The translations under genes and the position numbers were made by a program. Positions 1 through 5,314 of a stretch of 5,314 nt of DNA are shown piece after piece. Within the stretch, counting starts at the first letter, position 1; each line of letters opens with the position of its first letter. Source of the stretch: Bacteroidota bacterium (GTDB taxonomy: Bacteria > Bacteroidota > Bacteroidia > SpSt-205 > S141-50); the NCBI GenBank assembly GCA_015490695.1, contig WFXK01000056.1:1-5314 (forward strand). Reading direction: 5' to 3'. The notes under the pieces were generated by a model. That model ran no database searches, was not told the DNA's origin, and saw only the letters and a list, made by a program, of their open reading frames with translations.

Positions 1-2
1 CA

Positions 3-122
3 ACACAATCTCAAAATAACGTTGTTATCATCTTAGGGGATATTATAAGATTGGAACAGGGGAAGATTTCAGAGATGGAGGGTCAAAGTCAAGAATTGGT
101 GTCTATTAAATACATTCCTTAA
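3..122 (+). CDS. Possible 3' end of an unidentified gene (5' partial)
   Basis: The third + frame is open from the window edge for 39 codons and ends with TAA at 120-122. The other two + frames hit stops within 36 bases. The predicted tail contains the segments NNVVIILGDIIRLEQGK and ELVSIKYIP, which alternate hydrophobic and charged residues as a folded protein would. Its stop overlaps the stop of the minus-strand MarR gene in the palindrome TTAA (119-122), a common arrangement for tightly packed convergent genes. I do not recognise the family and assign no function. A stop-free run of this length can occur by chance at this base composition, so the call is tentative. If it is not coding, these 118 bases are simply the region downstream of the MarR gene, and I see no terminator hairpin with a T-tract in them. 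Confidence 0.4.
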   Translation, partial: TQSQNNVVIILGDIIRLEQGKISEMEGQSQELVSIKYIP

Positions 123-661
123 GTTCTATGGTCAGGGCAATCCCATTGTAAGTCTGCAAAAGATAACTGCTGTTGCAAAACACTACAATAGAATCCTTCT
201 GCTCGCTCTTCAAAGAAACGACAGGTAAAGCAAGTACGTAGAATCTGCTTTTCTTTCCATAAGCGACTAATAAGCCGCAGTAAAAGGAAATAAAGCGTGT
301 TGCTTTCTTCAGAAGAGAGGCTTTCTACCGCTTTCAGCAGTTCTACAAAACGTTTTTGAATTTCCATAGCGACTTCTTTCCCTTGGGGAGTCAAGGCAAT
401 GTGCCACGAGCGTTTATCCAATTCACTAAGGTGCCTTGTAATGAACCCCTTACGTTCTAAGGCATTTAAAGAAACACTCATGGTAGAAGGGCGCACCCCT
501 GTTTGGGTAACTAAATAACTGATGGGCACTTCTTTATCTATTAAAAGCATTAAGCATTGTGCTTGTAATACCGATAAATGGTAAGGCTTTGCCGCATCCC
601 GAATTAAATTCAATACAATCGTTGAAAAGCGCTCTATTACATTGAAAAGTTTTATTTTCAT
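119..661 (-). CDS. MarR-family transcriptional regulator with C-terminal four-cysteine tail
   Basis: This 180-residue protein is a predicted DNA-binding repressor or activator of the MarR winged-helix family. Residues 1-30 form the first dimerisation helix. Residues about 31-75 carry the helix-turn-helix, including ISYLVTQTGVRPSTMSVSLN, followed by LERKGFITR. The wing contains the family-typical Asp82-Lys83-Arg84 and ends in LTPQGKE. Residues about 96-140 form the C-terminal dimerisation helices. Beyond the usual end of the fold there is an extra tail of about 40 residues with Cys144, Cys147, Cys159 and Cys175 (CxxC-x11-C-x15-C), ending in CPDH. This pattern suggests a metal or Fe-S site or a thiol switch, but that is inference. 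The ligand and operator cannot be read from sequence. The ATG overlaps the pyrF stop as ATGA, so it is probably translated from the pyrF message. It ends the minus-strand run. Confidence 0.9.
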   Translation of the reverse strand: MKIKLFNVIERFSTIVLNLIRDAAKPYHLSVLQAQCLMLLIDKEVPISYLVTQTGVRPSTMSVSLNALERKGFITRHLSELDKRSWHIALTPQGKEVAMEIQKRFVELLKAVESLSSEESNTLYFLLLRLISRLWKEKQILRTCFTCRFFEERAEGFYCSVLQQQLSFADLQWDCPDHRT

Positions 662-1428
662 GACTTACTAAATTGCCAAGTATATTGTTGCCATTTTTTT
701 GCTGCTGTTTCTATAGCGTCAGCAAACAGGATGCTTCTTCCTACGACGAATAGTTGTAGGCGTTGGGATGGGGGCAGTTGCCATTGTCCTTGCTGCGCAC
801 CTAACCCCACAACTAAAAAAGGATGTTTCATAGGCAAATGATGGAAGAACTTTTGGTCTTCCTCCTTTGTTGTAGCGCCGACAACAAACCCTATGGTTGC
901 TTTTGCCTCTATTTGACATAAACGACGAACCACGGCTTGATAAAAATACGTATTTTTATCCGTAACCATTTTTAAAAGCTGCCAAGAAGTATTTTCAGAT
1001 GGTAATCCTAAGAAAAAAAGCACTTTGTCTTCGTATGCTAAAAAGGGTTGCCAGCTTTTTTCTCCTAACCATGGCACTAAGGTAATTGCATCAAAAGGAT
1101 AATGGGCTAAAAAAGCCTTTGCATAATAAGTGCTGGAAGAGCCAATATCACAACGCTTTGCATCGGCAATCAAAAGATGCGTATAAGGCACTTTCGTAAT
1201 TAAATATTCCAAAACCTGCCAACCTTTACTCCCCCAGTATTCAAAGAAAGCCAAATTGAATTTATAACCTACACAGTAAGGAGCTGTAACCGCTATAATG
1301 TCTTCTAAAAAATGCTGAACACCTTGGTAATTTTTACGATATTTAGAAGGGATTTGTTCAATATGGGGGTCTAAGGCGATAATCAATTGGCTTTTTTGCC
1401 GTTCAATCCAAGACCGCCATTTTTGCAT
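658..1428 (-). CDS. pyrF: Orotidine 5'-phosphate decarboxylase (OMP decarboxylase), divergent
   Basis: This enzyme decarboxylates orotidine 5'-monophosphate to UMP, the last step of de novo pyrimidine synthesis, in the cytoplasm. The 256-residue protein shows the (beta/alpha)8 barrel landmarks in order: ALDPH at 18-22; YKFNLAFFE at 55-63; the catalytic charged cluster DAKRCDIG with Asp89, Lys91 and Asp94; VPWLG at 118-122; VVGATTKEE at 182-190; the phosphate loop VGLGAQQG at 207-214; and VVGRSIL with Arg231. The order and the KFN..FFE motif fit the longer 'type 2' PyrF found in Bacteroidota, although the chain is somewhat short because the segment between the phosphate loop and Arg231 is compressed. 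The phosphate loop lacks the usual proline (PGxGAQGG is typical) and reads QQG rather than QGG. The ATG follows the stop of the lolA-like gene without a gap (TAAATG), with no Shine-Dalgarno sequence. Its TGA overlaps the marR start. All catalytic charges are present, so I expect it to be active. Confidence 0.92.
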   Translation of the reverse strand: MQKWRSWIERQKSQLIIALDPHIEQIPSKYRKNYQGVQHFLEDIIAVTAPYCVGYKFNLAFFEYWGSKGWQVLEYLITKVPYTHLLIADAKRCDIGSSSTYYAKAFLAHYPFDAITLVPWLGEKSWQPFLAYEDKVLFFLGLPSENTSWQLLKMVTDKNTYFYQAVVRRLCQIEAKATIGFVVGATTKEEDQKFFHHLPMKHPFLVVGLGAQQGQWQLPPSQRLQLFVVGRSILFADAIETAAKKWQQYTWQFSKS

Positions 1429-2061
1429 TTAGCGCAAATCGTTCACTTCTATGTCTGGATATTTTTGGGGGTCAAAGACGAAGAAGGCATCTTGCAAACC
1501 TTGGTTAGTTTTAATGTTTAGCAGTTCATAGGTGATGACGGCGCCGTTTCGTCCCCATACTTCCATGCGCTTAGGAATGCGGTCCTTGCCAATCCACATA
1601 ACAACTTTGAAATAGTCGGTATTGCGGTTTTTGGGAAACATCGTGATTTTTTCTAATGGTACCCCTTTGATGGTTTCACTGCCATCATAACGGACCTTCA
1701 TGCCTTCGCTGTAAAGCGTAAACAAACGAGCAAAGCTAAAGTCCTCTTCAGGGTCATAGTCCGTTATGGTTACCTCCTCATCATCTTTTAAATAGTTCCA
1801 AATCGTTTTTCCATCGCAATAAATGGCTTGGGTAGCGGTTTCTATGCGGTAACGATTTCCTTTTTTGTAGTAAAACGTTCCCCGTTTCGTAATAGGACGC
1901 TGGTTCTTTACCCCTCTGTTGCGTAGTGTCCAACTAAATTGGGCTGTAAGGTCGTTTAAACGTTCTAATTTCTTCTTGGTCTCCGCAATAATCTTATCGG
2001 CTCTGGGGTCCTTTTGAGCTAAACTAAAGACAAAAAAGAAGATAAAAACGATGTAGCGCAT
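1429..2061 (-). CDS. LolA-like outer membrane lipoprotein carrier protein, periplasmic
   Basis: This exported 210-residue protein resembles LolA, the periplasmic chaperone that carries lipoproteins from the inner membrane LolCDE complex to the outer membrane. The signal peptide is MRYIVFIFFFVFSLAQ with predicted cleavage after Ala15, leaving Gln16 first; no lipobox cysteine is present. The mature part has the LolA half-barrel pattern: an amphipathic helix (ADKIIAETKKKLERLND), then QFSWTL, GTFYYKKGNRYRIE, a turn with IYCDGKTIWNY (81-90), a second half with FKVVMWIGKDRIPKRMEV, and the closing FDPQKYPDIEVNDLR typical of Bacteroidota members. The frame also contains a GTG start at 2076 with AGGA 4 bases upstream, adding five residues (MKTTT). 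I prefer the ATG at 2061 because the signal peptide then matches those of two other genes here in length. It abuts pyrF and lies 51 bases after the T9SS gene, so it is probably cotranscribed with both. LolA-type paralogues exist, so the exact cargo role is not certain. Confidence 0.85.
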   Translation of the reverse strand: MRYIVFIFFFVFSLAQKDPRADKIIAETKKKLERLNDLTAQFSWTLRNRGVKNQRPITKRGTFYYKKGNRYRIETATQAIYCDGKTIWNYLKDDEEVTITDYDPEEDFSFARLFTLYSEGMKVRYDGSETIKGVPLEKITMFPKNRNTDYFKVVMWIGKDRIPKRMEVWGRNGAVITYELLNIKTNQGLQDAFFVFDPQKYPDIEVNDLR

Positions 2062-2112
2062 CGTTGTGGTTTTCACACTTTCCTACTACAACTAAGCAAA
2101 CATTATGCCAAA

Positions 2113-3702
2113 CTATTCTGCTTTTACGAAAGTAATGCTTTTTTTATGGCTTCCTCCTACGATTTCTAAAAAGTAAACGCCTTGACGCAAGAAACGTAAA
2201 TCAAGGGTCTCTTTATAGGGTCCTACGTAATTCTGTAATGGTTTTCTTAAAAGTATTTTTCCCGAAGCGTCTACAATTTGAAGCGTATAGGTGTTTTCTG
2301 GTGGGAGCAGTAATTCCACCTGGAGTTTATCTCGGACAGGGTTAGGATAAATCTTTATAGCAATTGTTCTTACAGGTTCTTGATAATGGACAGGGATTGC
2401 TTGGGAGGAGTCTTTAGACAGATAAACGGCATAGATAGTAGAGGAGGCGCTGCTTTGTGTGCCGTCGTTAGTCCAAAAGATATTAGGCGCTGTACTGCGA
2501 ATGCCTCCAACAATATAACCAACAAGTACACTGGTATCGGAAGGAATACGATTTAAATGGATAATTTCTCCGTGGATGAATAAAGTATCGTTAGATACTG
2601 GAATAAATTCTGCGCTTGCGCCTATTAAATCGGGCATTTCCCCAATCTTGTACTCTTGAAGTTGCCAATTAGGAAATCGGGTTACGCGGCTGATAGTACG
2701 TACGAAGGGAACACTATCGTTTTTTACTAAGTTACCATTGTCATCTAAGTAATATTGAGCGATGCCACCAAAGAATACCGTGTGCATCGTGTTATAAATG
2801 GAATCATAAACGGCGATTTTTGCACTATGATAATGGCTAAGATAAAGATTGTGGTTTACAACTTGATAGCCGTTAGGGAAAACATCTACGGAATTGAGGA
2901 AAGGTAAATCGGCATTGTGCTGGAAAACCCCTGTAAACATCGTAAAGCCTTTTGTCCCATCAGGAAAGATTTGAGGAACCATGTTATAATCTCTGCGGTG
3001 TAGGTTTGCAGGGTCTAAAATAGTAGTGTAGTCGGTAATGTATAGCGTATCTTGGGTATCTACGATTTTGAATTTTCGTATTTCCTCTACGTATTGTTGG
3101 GAAAATGTAGGACCCCCCATTGGGTTATAACGTCCCATAAAGACTTGTCCCCCACATAAATAAAAGACAGAATCTAAATATCCCATTTGTCCGCCTGTTA
3201 CTTGCATGCGGCTATCTTGGATTTGTCTAAAGTAAGGCTGAATGGGTAGTCCATTCATAATAGCGTATGCTAAGCTGTCTACATGAATGGCTGTCAAGTA
3301 GGGGAAAGTTATATGGTCTGCAGCAGAAGCACTATAGCCGTAACCTCCAACAATGTAGAGGATGGAATCGCGTTGGTAAAATTGCATGTTAGTAGATTGC
3401 AGTTGCTCTTGAATAGAAGTAGGTAAGGAACTAAGCGGGACACTCCACACTTGTTGGTTTTTGACATCTACTAAGAAGATGTCTTTGTTGTTGAAGGCGG
3501 GGTCGAAGGAGTCAAAGGGGCTTCTGAGGTGTAAGCCATCTCGTCTGCCTCCGATTAAAATCCATTTTCCGTCTTTTGTTTTTCCCCATGCAAAAGATTG
3601 GAGTCCGGGCATACCAGGGATGTTCACAGGCACTAATTGCACACTAAAGGGCTGTTGTGCCCACACAACCCCCCATACTAAAACAATAGCTACCCAACGC
3701 AT
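2113..3702 (-). CDS. Secreted Kelch-like beta-propeller protein with C-terminal T9SS sorting domain
   Basis: This 529-residue protein is predicted to cross the inner membrane by Sec and the outer membrane by the type IX (Por) secretion system, ending up on the surface or outside the cell. The signal peptide MRWVAIVLVWGVVWAQ is followed by about 430 residues with recurring strand-plus-GlyGly units: WILIGG (47-52), LYIVGG (115-120), FYLCGG (180-185), VFFGG (309-313) and YIVGG (396-400). These are spaced irregularly and resemble degenerate Kelch propeller blades. Residues about 447-529 are the type A sorting domain: IKIYPNPVRDKL, then VDASGKILLR, LRQGVYFLEI and a terminal basic strand KKSITFVKAE. 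No catalytic motif is recognisable, so binding or scaffolding is more likely than enzymatic activity, but the ligand is unknown. A TTG start at 3720, 18 bases upstream, has AGG at a workable distance. I chose the ATG at 3702 because it gives the same 16-residue signal peptide length as its neighbours. Confidence 0.88.
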   Translation of the reverse strand: MRWVAIVLVWGVVWAQQPFSVQLVPVNIPGMPGLQSFAWGKTKDGKWILIGGRRDGLHLRSPFDSFDPAFNNKDIFLVDVKNQQVWSVPLSSLPTSIQEQLQSTNMQFYQRDSILYIVGGYGYSASAADHITFPYLTAIHVDSLAYAIMNGLPIQPYFRQIQDSRMQVTGGQMGYLDSVFYLCGGQVFMGRYNPMGGPTFSQQYVEEIRKFKIVDTQDTLYITDYTTILDPANLHRRDYNMVPQIFPDGTKGFTMFTGVFQHNADLPFLNSVDVFPNGYQVVNHNLYLSHYHSAKIAVYDSIYNTMHTVFFGGIAQYYLDDNGNLVKNDSVPFVRTISRVTRFPNWQLQEYKIGEMPDLIGASAEFIPVSNDTLFIHGEIIHLNRIPSDTSVLVGYIVGGIRSTAPNIFWTNDGTQSSASSTIYAVYLSKDSSQAIPVHYQEPVRTIAIKIYPNPVRDKLQVELLLPPENTYTLQIVDASGKILLRKPLQNYVGPYKETLDLRFLRQGVYFLEIVGGSHKKSITFVKAE

Positions 3703-3795
3703 AGCATATAATTTAAACAATAATCACGCCTGAAAAGTTCCCTTACAAAACAAACAAATGTTTTTATGGATTAAAATTTGCTACTTTTGCCCGTC
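3703..3795. other. Divergent intergenic promoter region
   Basis: About 95 AT-rich bases separate the starts of the minus-strand T9SS gene and the plus-strand purQ. The region must hold promoters for both directions because both flanking genes begin a run. On the + strand a clear TAnnTTTG element is visible. On the - strand I find no exact match. The nearest candidates are repeated TTTG words (complement of 3741-3758) and an AT-rich TATTGTTTAAAT stretch close to the start codon. A small inverted repeat, AAACA-AA-TGTTT (3752-3763), lies in the middle and could be an operator half-site or chance. Confidence 0.6.
3782..3789 (+). promoter_or_regulatory. Bacteroidota-type -7 promoter element (TACTTTTG) for purQ
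   Basis: TACTTTTG matches the Bacteroidota sigma factor -7 consensus TAnnTTTG exactly and lies 6 bases before the tandem ATGATG of purQ. With usual spacing to the transcription start, the mRNA would begin at or within a few bases of the start codon, giving a leaderless or nearly leaderless message. No good TTG or TTTG -33 element sits 19-21 bases upstream; the closest words are ATG/TGTTT around 3758-3763. The element also argues against the in-frame TTG at 3778, which would lie upstream of the transcription start. Confidence 0.55.
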
Positions 3796-3798
3796 ATG

Positions 3799-4488
3799 AT
3801 GCGGGTAGGTGTGGTGGTGTTTCCAGGAAGCAATTGCGATAGAGACTTCTATCGTGCTTGTCAACTTTGGAACATTCCTGTTCAATGGCTATGGCATAAA
3901 GAGCGCACGATTAAAGATGTAGATGTTGTCGTATTGCCCGGAGGGTTTTCTTACGGGGATTATTTGCGTCCTGGCGCTATTGCTCGGTTCTCTCCCATTA
4001 TGGAGGCTATTATGGATTTTGCTAAAAAAGGTGGTTATGTGTGGGGCATTTGTAATGGATTTCAGATTTTAACCGAAGCAAATTTGCTTCCTGGTGCATT
4101 GATACGAAATAAAAACTTACATTTTATTTGTGACATGGTTTATGTAAAGCCCGTTTCCAACAAAGCAGTCATTAATCAGGTTTTACAAAAGCGGGTTTAT
4201 CAGTTACCTATTGCCCATGCAGATGGGAATTATTATTGCGATGAAGACACCTTAAAGCGATTACAAGATAATGACCAGATTCTTTTGCAGTATTGTGATG
4301 CTGATGGGGTGGTGGATGCAGCAGCGAACCCAAATGGCTCTGTAGCCAATATCGCAGGCGTATGCAATGAAAAAGGGAACGTTTGGGGCATGATGCCCCA
4401 TCCTGAACGGGTCGTAGACGCTTACTTGGGCTCCGTAGAAGGGGTCCCCTTCTTCTATTGGCTTTTTAATAGCACAACATACGCATGA
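3799..4488 (+). CDS. purQ: Phosphoribosylformylglycinamidine synthase, glutaminase subunit PurQ
   Basis: PurQ hydrolyses glutamine and passes ammonia to PurL for the ATP-dependent conversion of FGAR to FGAM in purine synthesis. The 229-residue protein is a complete class I glutamine amidotransferase of normal length for the stand-alone subunit. It opens with VGVVVFPGSNCDRD (3-16), followed by LPGGFSYGDYLRPGAIAR (46-63), the nucleophile elbow GICNGFQ with Cys85, the segment HADGNYYC (140-147), NPNGSVANIAGV (177-188), and the catalytic MMPHPER with His201 and Glu203. A free-standing PurQ implies a small PurL and PurS elsewhere, rather than the fused large PurL used by many bacteria; that is inference. 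The start is the second ATG of ATGATG (3796/3799), which gives the family-typical MxVGV N-terminus. A longer TTG start at 3778 is unlikely because a promoter element lies inside it. The stop overlaps dsbD as ATGA. Confidence 0.95.
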   Translation: MRVGVVVFPGSNCDRDFYRACQLWNIPVQWLWHKERTIKDVDVVVLPGGFSYGDYLRPGAIARFSPIMEAIMDFAKKGGYVWGICNGFQILTEANLLPGALIRNKNLHFICDMVYVKPVSNKAVINQVLQKRVYQLPIAHADGNYYCDEDTLKRLQDNDQILLQYCDADGVVDAAANPNGSVANIAGVCNEKGNVWGMMPHPERVVDAYLGSVEGVPFFYWLFNSTTYA

Positions 4489-5314
4489 GAATCCTACTGC
4501 TTTGGCTATACGCCCTTGGCTTATGGGCTCAGATGGCTCCACCGGTACAATGGCAATGGGAAATCCTACCAAAGAAAAAACTTTATCAGGTCGGAGAAAT
4601 CATTACCCTACGCTTTACAGCACAAATTCCTGCCGGATACCATCTTTACGCAGCACAACCTCCTAACCGCGGAGGCTATAAAGAAGCCGCTTTTTTATTA
4701 GATGACAGCAGTAAAGGGGTACAACTTGTTGGAAAATTAAAAGACCTTCAAAAACCCGAAAGCCATTGGGACGACATCATGGAAGACACTGTCCGCTACT
4801 TCAAACACCAAACCCAGTTCGCACAACAAATAAAAATCACTTCAACTCAAGCCTATATCGCAGGCTATCTGGAATATCAATACTGCAGCGAGGACATGGG
4901 ACTTTGCTTCTACCCTAAGTATGAAGTTCGCTATAAAATCCCTGTCAAACAACGGATAACCCTGCCAATAAAAACGAAAAAGCAAGCTACTTTAAGAACG
5001 GAGAAAAAAGATACGGTACAAAAAGATACAACCCAATTACTTCAAAAAAACATTACTCCACCTGCGAAAAGAGAAACGCCCTCTACAAAAGAAACAGCAA
5101 AAGCCAAACCCCAAAAAGGATTAGGATGGATTTTCTGGGAAGCCTTCCTCTTTGGACTGCTTGGCATCTTTACTCCTTGCGTTTTTCCAATGATTCCGCT
5201 CACTGTTAGCTATTTTACCAAACAATCCTCTTCCAGAATAAAAGGAATTGCTTATGCTTTTCTTTATGGAGGTTCTATTCTATTTACTTATGTCATTTTA
5301 GGGTTAATTGTTAC
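4485..5314 (+). CDS. dsbD: DsbD-family transmembrane thiol:disulfide interchange protein (3' partial)
   Basis: DsbD moves reducing power from cytoplasmic thioredoxin across the inner membrane to periplasmic thiol proteins. The first 276 codons are present; the gene runs off the window. The signal peptide is MRILLLWLYALGLWAQ. Residues about 20-155 form the periplasmic alpha domain (immunoglobulin-like, DsbC/DsbD N-terminal type), with the redox pair in YCSEDMGLCFYP: Cys134 and Cys141. The spacing is six residues, one more than the Cys103/Cys109 pair of E. coli. Residues about 156-212 are a Lys/Thr/Gln-rich, probably disordered linker. The transmembrane beta domain begins near 213 with FGLLGIFTPCVFPMIPLTVS, in which Cys232 is the first membrane cysteine in the hallmark TPCVFPMIP. 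A second membrane segment follows at about 254-276. The later membrane cysteine and the C-terminal thioredoxin domain lie beyond the edge, so a shorter variant cannot be excluded. The start overlaps the purQ stop as ATGA, indicating cotranslation. Confidence 0.92.
   Translation, partial: MRILLLWLYALGLWAQMAPPVQWQWEILPKKKLYQVGEIITLRFTAQIPAGYHLYAAQPPNRGGYKEAAFLLDDSSKGVQLVGKLKDLQKPESHWDDIMEDTVRYFKHQTQFAQQIKITSTQAYIAGYLEYQYCSEDMGLCFYPKYEVRYKIPVKQRITLPIKTKKQATLRTEKKDTVQKDTTQLLQKNITPPAKRETPSTKETAKAKPQKGLGWIFWEAFLFGLLGIFTPCVFPMIPLTVSYFTKQSSSRIKGIAYAFLYGGSILFTYVILGLIV

Noticed and set aside
16..28. Inverted repeat ATAAC-GTT-GTTAT near the left edge
   Set aside because: The arms are only 5 bases, with no T-tract and a location inside a possibly coding stretch; too short to call a terminator or operator.
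719..919. 66-codon minus-strand open frame inside pyrF
   Set aside because: It is a shifted reading of the pyrF phosphate-loop region, with Arg/Thr-rich content typical of a shadow frame.
2081..2084. AGGA before a GTG start of the lolA-like gene as a deciding ribosome binding site
   Set aside because: Spacing to the GTG is only 4 bases and Bacteroidota genes generally do not rely on Shine-Dalgarno pairing; the signal peptide comparison favours the ATG at 2061.
3461..3733. 90-codon + strand open frame opposite the T9SS gene
   Set aside because: It lies antisense to the signal peptide and first propeller segment of a well-supported gene and shows no recognisable domain.
3752..3763. Inverted repeat AAACA-AA-TGTTT in the divergent intergenic region as an operator
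   Set aside because: Short arms made of A/T-rich words in an AT-rich region are expected by chance; noted only in the intergenic entry.
3778..3798. TTG at 3778 as the purQ start
   Set aside because: It would add LLLPVM-type residues absent from PurQ proteins and would place the TACTTTTG promoter element inside the coding region.
4261..4572. 103-codon minus-strand open frame across the purQ-dsbD junction
   Set aside because: It is antisense to conserved PurQ motifs (HPER region) and the DsbD signal peptide; its sequence has no family features.
4516..4701. 61-codon + strand open frame
   Set aside because: It is out of frame inside dsbD, whose own frame encodes a clear alpha domain and the TPCVFPMIP motif.

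Overview
The window looks like chromosome from a member of the Bacteroidota. Supporting signs are a secreted protein with a C-terminal type IX secretion (Por) sorting domain, a perfect TAnnTTTG promoter element in front of purQ, signal peptides followed directly by glutamine, start codons mostly without Shine-Dalgarno sequences, and moderately AT-rich, densely packed genes. The genus cannot be read from this sequence, and several proteins (notably PyrF) look divergent from well-studied members of the phylum.

Layout. Bases 3-122 hold an open frame on the + strand that may be the 3' end of a gene starting outside the window. It would converge on the next gene and share a TTAA double stop with it. 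Bases 119-3702 are a tight four-gene minus-strand run, read right to left: a secreted Kelch-like T9SS protein, a LolA-like periplasmic lipoprotein carrier, orotidine 5'-phosphate decarboxylase (pyrF), and a MarR-family regulator with an unusual four-cysteine tail. The last three are packed with no spacer: the lolA-like stop abuts the pyrF start, and pyrF overlaps marR by ATGA. Bases 3703-3798 are the divergent promoter region. To the right on the + strand lie purQ (FGAM synthase glutaminase subunit) and, overlapping it by ATGA, the first 276 codons of a dsbD-type transmembrane thiol:disulfide reductase that runs off the end.

How they fit together. purQ and pyrF are housekeeping purine and pyrimidine genes, each packed against envelope-maintenance genes (dsbD; lolA-like and a secreted protein). 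No shared pathway joins them, so the arrangement looks like ordinary compact operon packing. Three exported proteins in the window have signal peptides of the same length (16 residues from an MR start, ending in Ala-Gln). This gives an internal argument for choosing the internal ATG starts over the longer GTG/TTG alternatives.

I see no mobile element, CRISPR array, RNA gene or defence-type cassette, and no convincing undescribed system. The points most worth a second look are the cysteine tail of the MarR regulator, the altered phosphate-binding loop of PyrF, and the probable leaderless or very short-leader promoter of purQ.
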